This document shows positions 16,419 through 23,094 of a stretch of 36,156 bases of DNA, piece after piece. The translations under genes were made by a program, and so were the position numbers. Below the pieces are notes generated by a model. The model made no database searches. It was not told the DNA's origin and saw only the letters and a program-made list of their open reading frames with translations. Source of the DNA: Calidithermus roseus (GTDB lineage Bacteria; Deinococcota; Deinococci; Deinococcales; Thermaceae); assembly GCF_003574095.1 (NCBI RefSeq), contig NZ_QWLA01000035.1, positions 1-36,156 of the forward strand. Direction: 5' to 3'. Each line of letters opens with the position of its first letter. Positions within the stretch are counted from its first letter, which is position 1.

Positions 16419-17927
16419 TCACCGTGCCAGCCAGGTGTCGCGCAGGTACAGCAAGGAGCGGGTGGGAACGGGCTTGAAGCCCTGCACGTTCTCGCGGGCC
16501 GCCGAGAAGAGGGTGCCGTAGACCAGGTGAGCGATGGGCCCCTGGCAGGCCAGCTTTACCTGCAGCTCGGCGTAAATTTTGCGCCGGGCGTCGAGGGTGG
16601 TGGCGGTGCGGCCCTGGTTGAGCAACTGGTCCACACGGGCGTCGGAGTACTTGAAGACGTTGGTCGAGCCGCCGGTGGAGAAGGTGCGGAAGAGGTAGCC
16701 GTCGGGGTCGGCGCTGCCGCCGTTGAGGGAGGCGAAGGCGTCGAAGTTGGAGTTGCGCCACTCCTGCACGAATTTGCCGAGCTCGAGGATCTCGATCTTA
16801 GCGCGAAAACCGGCGGCGGCGAGCTGGGCCTGCAGGACCTGGGCCGCGTCCACCACGGTCTTGACCGAGCCCAGGGTCAGGATGGTGAAGTCCACGCCGC
16901 CGGGGTAACCGGCCTGGCGCAGCAGCTCACGGGCTTTGGCTGGGTTGGTGTTGTAGCAGGGGAAAGCCGAGATAGGCGAAGCCCAGCCCTTGAGGGCCGG
17001 CGAGAGCGGCCCGCCGGGAACCCCGTTGCCAAAGTACACCGCCTGCACCAGCGCCTTGCGGTCGATGGCGTAATTGAGGGCCTCACGCACCCTGGGGTTG
17101 TCGAAAGGCTTGCGGGTGACGTTCATCCCCAGCAGGCTGTAGGCCAGGTCCTGGGTCTGGTAGAGCTTGACGCCGGGAGCGTTCTTGAGGGTCACGGCCA
17201 GCGAGGGGTCGATGTTGGGCAGGAAGTGGTAGGTGCCGCTCGAGACCCCGATCTGCCGCGTAGCCGCGTCGGGGACGATGTTGAAGCGCAGAGCATCGAG
17301 GTAAGGCCGACCCTGGCGCCAGTAGCGCGGGTTGCGCTCGAGCTGAATGTAGGTGTCGGGCACCCACTCTCTGAACTGGAAGGGCCCGGTGCCCACCGCC
17401 CGGCGCTGCAGGTCCCCCCCGCCCGCGACGTACTCCGAGGGCACGATGGAAAGCCCAGCCAGCTCGCTGAGGAAGGGGGAGAAGGGCTGGGAGAGCTCGA
17501 AGACGACTTCCTGTGGACCGTTGGCCCGCACCTCCTTGACCAGGTTGAAGCGGCTGGCGACGGGAGAGCCGGTCTTGGGGTCGCGCACCCGGTTGAAGCT
17601 CGCCACCACGTCCTTGGAGTCGAAGGCCTGGCCGTTGTGGAAGGTCACCCCCGAGCGCAGCTTGAAGGTATAGGTCAGCCCGTCGGGACTCACCTTCCAG
17701 GACTCGGCCAGCGCCGGGCGCACCCGCAGGCCTTCGTCTACCTCGGTGAGCCCTTCGTAGATGTTGCCGATCACCACGAAGGTTGCGAAGGCCGTGGCCA
17801 CGTGGGGGTCGAGGCCCGCCGGGGAAGAATCCACCGCGATCTGCAAAGTGCCCCCCCGCATCGGGGCCTGCGCCCAGGCCAGAGATCCAATCAGTGCCGC
17901 CAGAAAGAGCCATCCAACTCGCCGCAT
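16419..17927 (-). CDS. extracellular solute-binding protein, family 5 (importer 2)
   Basis: Secreted binding protein of about 502 residues. The signal peptide MRRVGWLFLAALIGSLAWAQ has a probable AWA|Q cleavage site. Family-5 hallmarks are IYEGLTEVDEGLRVRPALAESW, YTFKLRSGVTFHNGQAFDSKDVVASF and VREALNYAIDRKALVQAVY. A GAGGAGG ribosome binding site precedes ATG 17927; an upstream in-frame ATG at 17993 would add a non-signal extension and is rejected. This is the first gene of the long minus-strand array (binding protein, OppB, OppC, hydrolase, MurQ, then importer 1). Its promoter overlaps an operator-like element. Confidence 0.93.
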   Translation of the reverse strand: MRRVGWLFLAALIGSLAWAQAPMRGGTLQIAVDSSPAGLDPHVATAFATFVVIGNIYEGLTEVDEGLRVRPALAESWKVSPDGLTYTFKLRSGVTFHNGQAFDSKDVVASFNRVRDPKTGSPVASRFNLVKEVRANGPQEVVFELSQPFSPFLSELAGLSIVPSEYVAGGGDLQRRAVGTGPFQFREWVPDTYIQLERNPRYWRQGRPYLDALRFNIVPDAATRQIGVSSGTYHFLPNIDPSLAVTLKNAPGVKLYQTQDLAYSLLGMNVTRKPFDNPRVREALNYAIDRKALVQAVYFGNGVPGGPLSPALKGWASPISAFPCYNTNPAKARELLRQAGYPGGVDFTILTLGSVKTVVDAAQVLQAQLAAAGFRAKIEILELGKFVQEWRNSNFDAFASLNGGSADPDGYLFRTFSTGGSTNVFKYSDARVDQLLNQGRTATTLDARRKIYAELQVKLACQGPIAHLVYGTLFSAARENVQGFKPVPTRSLLYLRDTWLAR

Positions 17928-17964
17928 AGGGCCTCCTCCTCGAGCTGAACTCCGTACCCTTCCG

Positions 17965-18002
17965 ATCTTAGTGGCTCGAGCTTTGGTATTCAAGTGGTAT
18001 TG
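17965..18002 (-). promoter_or_regulatory. promoter of the importer/murQ operon with overlapping operator-like element
   Basis: On the minus strand, TTGAAT (17988-17993), a 17-bp spacer and TAAGAT (17965-17970) form a good -35/-10 pair upstream of the binding-protein gene. The 21-bp operator-like element (17982-18002 on the plus strand) covers the -35 box. It matches the copy at 18057-18077 at 17 of 21 positions. Binding there would block transcription. Confidence 0.65.
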
Positions 18003-18056
18003 TGAAGAAATGCCCTGATTTACGTGGATTGGTGGGATCCTGACGAACCAAGAAAT

Positions 18057-18078
18057 TTTGGTAGTCAGGTGGTATATT
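18057..18078 (+). promoter_or_regulatory. operator-like element and -10 box of gntR-anmK
   Basis: The 21-bp element 18057-18077 has two direct TGGT half-words 11 bp apart and overlaps TATATT (18073-18078). That box would be the -10 of a leaderless transcript beginning near ATG 18089. The architecture is identical in spacing to the GNAT promoter at 6762. Autoregulation by the encoded GntR protein is likely. Confidence 0.65.
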
Positions 18079-18088
18079 TAGGCAAAGC

Positions 18089-18814
18089 ATGAGGCTGCAA
18101 CTGAATAGCTCCTCGCACACGCCCCTGTATCTTCAGCTCGAGGCCGCCCTGCGCGAACGCCTGGCCTCGGGGGAGTGGCGCTCGGGGCAGGCCCTCCCGC
18201 CCGAGCGTGAGCTGGCCCAGCAGCTTGGGGTCTCCCGCATCACCCTGCGGCGGGCGCTCGAGCGATTGGAGGACGAAGGCTTGCTCATCCGCCGTCAGGG
18301 CAGCGGCACCTACGTCAGCCAGCGGGTCGAGCAAACCCTCACGGCCCTCACCGGCTTCAGCCAGGACATGGCGGCAAGGGGGCTCAGGGCCAGCAGCCGC
18401 TGGCTCCAGCGGGGCATCTTCCGCGCCACCCCCGAGGAGGCCTTGGCCTTCGGCCTCTCCCCTACCGCCGAGGTCAGTCGCCTGGAGCGCTTACGCCTGA
18501 CCGAGGACGAGCCCATGGCCCTGGAGCTCGCCGCCCTCCCCGTGCGCTACTTGCCCGATCCCCAGGCCGTGGGGGATTCGCTCTACGCCTACCTCGACCT
18601 GCACGGGCTGCGCCCGGTGCGGGCCCTCCAGCGCCTGCGGGCGGTCGCCGCCCTCCCCCGCGTGGCCGAACTCCTGGCCATCCGCCCCGGCGACCCCGTG
18701 CTCTACATCGAGCGCCTGAGCTACCTCCCCGATGGCAGCGTGCTCGAGTTCACCCGCAGCCACTACCGCGGCGACCGCTACGACTTCGTGGCCGAGCTCA
18801 AAGGGGGCAAGTGA
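18089..18814 (+). CDS. GntR-family regulator with UTRA domain (HutC/NagR type)
   Basis: A 241-residue regulator. The N-terminal winged helix (residues about 10-75) carries PLYLQLEAALRERLASGEWRSG, LPPERELAQQLGVSRITLRRAL and LIRRQGSGTYV. The C-terminal UTRA ligand-binding domain (about 90-235) contains RLRLTEDEPMALELAALPVRYLP and ends VLEFTRSHYRGDRYDFVAEL. NagR/YvoA relatives sense amino-sugar phosphates, so GlcNAc-6-P or MurNAc-6-P is a reasonable effector here. The gene is divergent from the importer/murQ operon and overlaps anmK by 4 nt. Operator-like elements at its own promoter, the divergent promoter and the distant GNAT promoter suggest it controls all of them. Confidence 0.92.
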   Translation: MRLQLNSSSHTPLYLQLEAALRERLASGEWRSGQALPPERELAQQLGVSRITLRRALERLEDEGLLIRRQGSGTYVSQRVEQTLTALTGFSQDMAARGLRASSRWLQRGIFRATPEEALAFGLSPTAEVSRLERLRLTEDEPMALELAALPVRYLPDPQAVGDSLYAYLDLHGLRPVRALQRLRAVAALPRVAELLAIRPGDPVLYIERLSYLPDGSVLEFTRSHYRGDRYDFVAELKGGK

Positions 18815-19896
18815 AGGTCCTGGGCCTGATGTCGGGCACCTCGGTGGACGGGGTAGACCTGGTGCTGGCCGAGCTCGACGGACGCCCTCCCCACCTGGAA
18901 TGGAAGGTGCTCGAGCACCGCGAGGCTCTCTTCCCCGCCGAGCTGCGCGAACGGCTGCTGAAGGCCCTGCACGGCGAGAGCCTGACCCGCGAGCTGGCCC
19001 TGCTGCACCACGACCTGGGTCGCTTCTACGCCGAGGCCGCAACCTCCTTCGCCGGGGTAGCCCAGCTCGCCGCCGTCCACGGCCAAACCGTGTGGCACGA
19101 GCCCCCGCAGACCACCTTGCAGATCGGGGAGGCAGCTTACCTGGCCGAGGCGCTGGGGGTTCCGGTAGCCGCCGACTTCCGCCCCTCCGACCTGGCCCTG
19201 GGCGGCGAGGCGGCCCCGCTGGTGCCCTACCCCGACCTGCTGCTCTACGGCGAGGCGGGCGTGCGGCGGGCCATCCACAACATCGGCGGCATCTCCAACC
19301 TGACCTACCTAAGTGGCCTCGAGCCCTCCAGCCTGCTGGCCTTCGACACCGGCCCCGGCAACTGCCTGATCGACGAGGCGGCAAGCTGGGTCGGCCTGAC
19401 CCACGACCCCGGCGGCAAGGTGGCCCAGAAGGGGCAGGTCAACGAGGAAAAGCTCTCGGCCTGGCTGGCCCACCCCTATTTCCGGCGCCCGCCGCCCAAG
19501 TCCACCGGGCGGGAGATCTGGCGGCTGGACCAGCTCGAGACCGAGGGGTTCAACCCCCCTGACCTGCTGGCCACCCTGACCGAACTCACCGCCCGGAGCA
19601 TCGCCCAGGCCTACGAGCGCTTCGTGCTGCCGCGCGGTCTCGACGAAATCTGGGTAGCGGGGGGCGGGGCTTACAACCACACCCTCATGCAGCGCCTGCG
19701 CGCGCTGCTGCCCGTGCCCGTTCACACCTTCGAGGAGCGCGGCCACAACTCCAAGGTGCGCGAAGCGCTGGCCTTCGCGGTGCTGGGCTACCTGCGCTTT
19801 TTGGGCCTGCCCAACGTGCTGCCCCAGGTCACGGGAGCCAGGAGCGCCGCCGTCGCGGGCAAGCTGCTGGTGCCCGGAGTTCGATACGGAGGGTGA
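18811..19896 (+). CDS. anmK: anhydro-N-acetylmuramic acid kinase
   Basis: AnmK hydrolyses the 1,6-anhydro bond and phosphorylates anhydroMurNAc with ATP, giving MurNAc-6-P for MurQ. The protein has about 361 residues. The phosphate-binding start is VLGLMSGTSVDGVDLVLAEL; AVHGQTVWHEP, ADFRPSDLALGGEAAPLVPYPD (the catalytic Asp region), LLAFDTGPGNCLID and IWVAGGGAYN follow. The start is GTG, overlapping the gntR stop (GTGA). Its presence implies that anhydro-muropeptides, the products of lytic transglycosylases, are recycled or scavenged. The final residues are slightly extended, with no domain recognised there. Confidence 0.95.
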   Translation: MKVLGLMSGTSVDGVDLVLAELDGRPPHLEWKVLEHREALFPAELRERLLKALHGESLTRELALLHHDLGRFYAEAATSFAGVAQLAAVHGQTVWHEPPQTTLQIGEAAYLAEALGVPVAADFRPSDLALGGEAAPLVPYPDLLLYGEAGVRRAIHNIGGISNLTYLSGLEPSSLLAFDTGPGNCLIDEAASWVGLTHDPGGKVAQKGQVNEEKLSAWLAHPYFRRPPPKSTGREIWRLDQLETEGFNPPDLLATLTELTARSIAQAYERFVLPRGLDEIWVAGGGAYNHTLMQRLRALLPVPVHTFEERGHNSKVREALAFAVLGYLRFLGLPNVLPQVTGARSAAVAGKLLVPGVRYGG

Positions 19897-19987
19897 AGAA
19901 CGTTTAGCGCACCGCGCCCGCCCCCCAACCACCGCTCACCCAACCCAGGTCAGCGAAAAGTAAGTGGTGTGACCGAACGAACCTGAG

Positions 19988-19993
19988 TACAAT
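19988..19993 (+). promoter_or_regulatory. -10 box (TACAAT), leaderless start of TetR gene
   Basis: TACAAT ends 7 nt before ATG 20001, with no Shine-Dalgarno nearby. This spacing supports ATG 20001 over ATG 19992, which would overlap the box. Confidence 0.5.
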
Positions 19994-20000
19994 GTATACC

Positions 20001-20597
20001 ATGCCAAGCCTGCGCGAACGGCAAAAACTTCGCCGCCGCGAGCGAATCTTCCGTACGGCGGTCAATCTTTTCCGCGAACGCGGTTTCCACCAAACCAGCG
20101 CTTCCGAGATCGCCAAGGCCGCGCACGTCTCGAGGGGCACCTTCTTCAACTATTACCCGTATAAGGAGGCGGTACTGCTCGACTACGGCGCGGCCCTGCT
20201 GGAAGATCTGCGCCTCAAGGCCCGCGATGAACTAGCGGGCGGCGATCCTCCGCTGGAGGTATTGCGCCGCCTGTGGGAGAGGCTGGCCGAGACCAGCGAG
20301 AACGAGCGTGAGCTGCTCTCACCGCTGGCTTACGAACTCCTCAACCCCGATCCCGCGCGGGCTCGAGCCGCCTTCGAGGCGCTACCCCTGGGAGCGCTGG
20401 TGGCTGAGATCCTCAAACCGCTGCTCGAGTCGGGCCAGTTGCGCAAGGACCAGTCCTTAGAGCGCATCGCCCGCTCCATCGCCGATGTCTACCTGCTGGC
20501 CGCGCTGCGCTGGGCGGCCTACACCCCCAACCGCCGCCTCAAGGACGAGATGATGAAGTTCCTCGAGCTCATGCTCGAGGGCGTTCTGGCCCGATAA
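20001..20597 (+). CDS. TetR-family transcriptional regulator
   Basis: The protein has about 198 residues. The N-terminal TetR helix-turn-helix (residues about 8-58) reads RRRERIFRTAVNLFRERGFHQTSASEIAKAA and SRGTFFNYYPYKEAVL, a very typical signature. The C-terminal ligand domain is helical, and its ligand cannot be predicted. No obvious target gene is adjacent: anmK upstream runs the same way and the lipoprotein downstream is convergent. It may act on itself or on distant genes. The start is chosen from the -10 spacing. Confidence 0.9.
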   Translation: MPSLRERQKLRRRERIFRTAVNLFRERGFHQTSASEIAKAAHVSRGTFFNYYPYKEAVLLDYGAALLEDLRLKARDELAGGDPPLEVLRRLWERLAETSENERELLSPLAYELLNPDPARARAAFEALPLGALVAEILKPLLESGQLRKDQSLERIARSIADVYLLAALRWAAYTPNRRLKDEMMKFLELMLEGVLAR

Positions 20598-20621
20598 GCG
20601 CAGGAAAACCTTCCTCCCGAA

Positions 20622-20646
20622 GCGCTTGAGTTTGGGAATGAAGCGC
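20622..20646. terminator. weak hairpin between convergent genes
   Basis: GCGCTT (20622-20627) and AAGCGC (20641-20646) can pair between the TetR stop and the convergent lipoprotein stop. The stem is short and no T-run follows. Confidence 0.25.
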
Positions 20647-20669
20647 CCCGCGCCCTCGAGCGCTGAAGG

Positions 20670-21164
20670 CTAGCGGCTTTGGAACTCGAAGGTCCTGGTC
20701 AACAGCCTGTTGGTCTTGAGGTCAACGTAGGTGAGGTTGCCCCCCACCAGGCCGTTGAACTTCAGGCCCTTGGCCGTTTCGATCTCGACAACCAGGGCTT
20801 CAGCCTGACCCAGCCTGGCCTTGAGGTCGTTGTATTGAGGCAGGGTCCAGACCGAAGGCGGGCATCGCTTACCCATGCTGCTTTTGCCCTGGCCGCCATC
20901 GGTGAGGTGAAAACGGGCCGTCTCCAAATCGGTTCTGGGGAAAACCACCGAAACGAACTTGCCCTTTTTGAAGTCAGGGTAATAAGTGTTGATGATGGTG
21001 TCGAGCCGAGCGTTGACACTTCTCTCGCAGGCATCAAAATCAGCCTGGAGTGCCCGTGCTTGTGAGGGCACGACGGGCGCGGTAATGTTGGGGGCGCAAG
21101 CCGACAGGGATAGCACCCCGGCGAGCGAGGCCACGAAAGCTTTTGTGAATCGTCTGAGCTGCAT
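20670..21164 (-). CDS. putative lipoprotein, unknown function
   Basis: The protein has about 164 residues and starts MQLRRFTKAFVASLAGVLSL with lipobox LSAC, so it is probably exported and lipid-modified. The start is placed at the ATG 21164 because AAAGGAGC lies at a proper distance; the ATG 6 nt upstream is too close to that site. The mature part contains DFDACERSVNARLDTII and a C-terminal segment GLKFNGLVGGNLTYVDLKTNRLL with beta-strand character. I do not recognise the family. No functional link to its neighbours is evident. Confidence 0.7.
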   Translation of the reverse strand: MQLRRFTKAFVASLAGVLSLSACAPNITAPVVPSQARALQADFDACERSVNARLDTIINTYYPDFKKGKFVSVVFPRTDLETARFHLTDGGQGKSSMGKRCPPSVWTLPQYNDLKARLGQAEALVVEIETAKGLKFNGLVGGNLTYVDLKTNRLLTRTFEFQSR

Positions 21165-21375
21165 CTTCATGCTCCTTTCCTGGGATAAACCCATAAGATC
21201 ATAAGCCGATACAATCCAGAATTTCATGAGAATCTACCCAGCAACGACCTGGATTCAGAGGCATGGACGCGACAACTTGCTTCTTGTACACAGTTGCATC
21301 ATTGGGGTGTTCTTTGCGTTGCCAAGGCCAATCCTCGAGTGGAGGCCCCGAAGAGCGCGATAAGCTGGGGAGGCC

Positions 21376-21846
21376 ATGTTCTCCCGGCTCATCCCCACCC
21401 CACTCGGTCCGCTCTACGCCGAGGCCAGTGAGCGGGGCCTGACCTCAGTGCGACTGTTGGTGCTGGCAGAGGACTTTTCCGAGCACAGCAACCCCCTGCT
21501 CGAGCACCTGGCCGCCGGGGTCGGGCGCTACTTCGAGGGCGAAGCCGAGCTATTCCTCGACATAGACCTCGACTACAGGGGCTTTTCCCCCGAACGCATC
21601 GCCCTGTACGAGCGCGTGCGGCGCATTCCCTTCGGCAGCACCACCAGCTACGCGGCCCTGGGGCGTGAGCTGGCCCTCTCACCCAGGGCGGTGGGAGCCG
21701 GAATGCGGGCCTGCCCGTTCTTCCTGGTGGTTCCCGCCCAGCGGGTCATTCACGCCGACGGGCGGCTGGGCGGGTTCATGGGCGCCGAGGGCATCAAGCT
21801 GTGGCTGCTGCTGCACGAGGGCCTCGAGGCCAGCCGGTTCAGGTAG
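21376..21846 (+). CDS. alkyltransferase-like protein (ATL), non-catalytic MGMT homologue
   Basis: The protein has about 156 residues with the C-terminal DNA-binding domain of O6-alkylguanine-DNA alkyltransferases. It shows YERVRRIPFGSTTSYAALGRELALSPRAVGAGMRACPF followed by VVPAQRVIHADGRLGGFMGAEGIK. The universal PCHR active site is PAQR here: the alkyl-accepting Cys is Ala and the neighbouring His is Gln. It therefore cannot transfer alkyl groups. ATL proteins, including one described from Thermus thermophilus with Ala at this site, bind O6-alkylguanine and channel it to nucleotide excision repair. Unlike some short ATLs it keeps an N-terminal domain of about 70 residues. GGGGAGG precedes the ATG closely. 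Confidence 0.85.
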   Translation: MFSRLIPTPLGPLYAEASERGLTSVRLLVLAEDFSEHSNPLLEHLAAGVGRYFEGEAELFLDIDLDYRGFSPERIALYERVRRIPFGSTTSYAALGRELALSPRAVGAGMRACPFFLVVPAQRVIHADGRLGGFMGAEGIKLWLLLHEGLEASRFR

Positions 21847-21874
21847 CGCAGTTCCTGCCCAACGCAAAGCGAAG

Positions 21875-22993
21875 CTACTCACGCGGGTCCGTCATGCTCA
21901 GTTGGGCCGCGCGCAGTTGCAACATCCTCAGCAAATCGGTCTTGCTGAGGATGCCCACCAGGTTTCCGGCCTGATCGATAACCACCATGTGGGCAAAACC
22001 CTGCTCGGCCATGCGCTGCAGGGCCTCGAGCGCCCCCGCGTACTCGCCAATCGTCTGGGGCGGGCGCATTCGCTCACTCACCGGAGCATCCGGGGAAGCC
22101 CCTTGCAAGTCCTCCAGGCCGATCATGCCCAGCAGCCGCCCATCGGCCACCACCGGGTAGTCAACGTGGCGCTCGGCCATCATCTTCTCGAGCAGCCCGG
22201 TTACCGTCAGGGTAGGAATGACCGTGCTGACGCTTCGGGTCATCAGGTCGCGCACCCGCAGCCCCTCCAGGGCCTGGCTGAACACCGCCTGCTCGGCCTC
22301 AGCGCTGGCGGCCATGTACACGAACAGCGCGACCAGGGCCATGAAGAGGTTGCCTATCAGCAAGCCCAGCAAACCCAGGCCGAAGGCCAGGAAACGGCTG
22401 ACGGCGGCGGCGGTGCGGGTGGCCTCGAGATAGGGTCGGTAGAGCGCCAGTACGCTGCGCAACACCCTACCTCCGTCCAGCGGCAGGGCCGGGAGGAGGT
22501 TGAACAGGGCCAGGCTCAGGTTCACCACGCTCAGGTAGCCCAGCAGAAAGGCCAGGCCACCCTCCGATGCCGACAGGCTTCGCAGCAGGGCACAGAGTCC
22601 GGCCAGGCCCAGGCTCACCAGCGGGCCCACGATGGCGATGACGGCCTCGGCTCCGCGGGCGCGGGGGATGCGCTCGAGCTGCGCGACCCCGCCCAGCAGC
22701 CAGAGGGTGATCTCACGGGTCCGCACCCCATAGCCCCTCGCCGTGAGGGCATGGCCCAGCTCGTGAATCAGCACGCTGGCGAACAGACCCACCGCCGCGA
22801 GCAGGCCCAGGAGATAGGGCGTGAGCCCCTGGGTCAAAGCCGGCTGGGGCTCCAGCCCCAGCAGCCGCAGGTACTCAGGAAGCTGGCTCCCGATCAAAAC
22901 GGCAAAGAAAGGCAGCACGATGAGAAAGCTCAGGTCCAGCGAAATCGGAATGCCCAGCAGCCGGAAAGGGAGGCGGATAGCCCTTTGGAACAT
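21875..22993 (-). CDS. site-2 protease (M50) family membrane metalloprotease with CBS pair
   Basis: The protein has about 372 residues. The membrane-embedded protease core (residues about 1-215) carries the zinc motif HELGH (77-81) in a hydrophobic helix and the second motif NLLPALPLDGGRVL with Asp about 173. Several further hydrophobic helices are present. Residues about 240-360 form two CBS domains (LRVRDLMTRSVSTVIPTLTV; VVIDQAGNLVGILSKTDLLRML), which probably bind adenine nucleotides and gate activity. This is the SpoIVFB/Rip-like CBS subgroup. Possible roles are cleavage of an anti-sigma factor or other membrane protein; no substrate gene is adjacent. It is divergent from the sensor gene. 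Confidence 0.92.
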   Translation of the reverse strand: MFQRAIRLPFRLLGIPISLDLSFLIVLPFFAVLIGSQLPEYLRLLGLEPQPALTQGLTPYLLGLLAAVGLFASVLIHELGHALTARGYGVRTREITLWLLGGVAQLERIPRARGAEAVIAIVGPLVSLGLAGLCALLRSLSASEGGLAFLLGYLSVVNLSLALFNLLPALPLDGGRVLRSVLALYRPYLEATRTAAAVSRFLAFGLGLLGLLIGNLFMALVALFVYMAASAEAEQAVFSQALEGLRVRDLMTRSVSTVIPTLTVTGLLEKMMAERHVDYPVVADGRLLGMIGLEDLQGASPDAPVSERMRPPQTIGEYAGALEALQRMAEQGFAHMVVIDQAGNLVGILSKTDLLRMLQLRAAQLSMTDPRE

Positions 22994-22999
22994 CGTCTC

Positions 23000-23005
23000 A
23001 TTGTA
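23000..23005 (-). promoter_or_regulatory. -10 box (TACAAT), leaderless start of M50 protease gene
   Basis: Read on the minus strand, TACAAT ends 6 nt before the ATG at 22993, with no Shine-Dalgarno between them. Confidence 0.5.
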
Positions 23006-23081
23006 CGGGTGGCCGCTCGAAGGTTGCGTCTTGCGTTTTGGCGATGCAGGTCATATGATCCCCTCTCCCAACCCCAGCCGG

Positions 23082-23087
23082 TAGAAT
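23082..23087 (+). promoter_or_regulatory. -10 box (TAGAAT), leaderless start of sensor gene
   Basis: TAGAAT ends 7 nt before ATG 23095. No ribosome binding site is visible, so a leaderless transcript is likely. Confidence 0.5.
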
Positions 23088-23094
23088 CTGGGAT

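Noticed and set aside
17928-17993. Upstream ATG for the importer 2 binding protein
   Set aside because: It would place 22 charged residues before the signal peptide and lies upstream of a strong GAGGAGG site serving ATG 17927.
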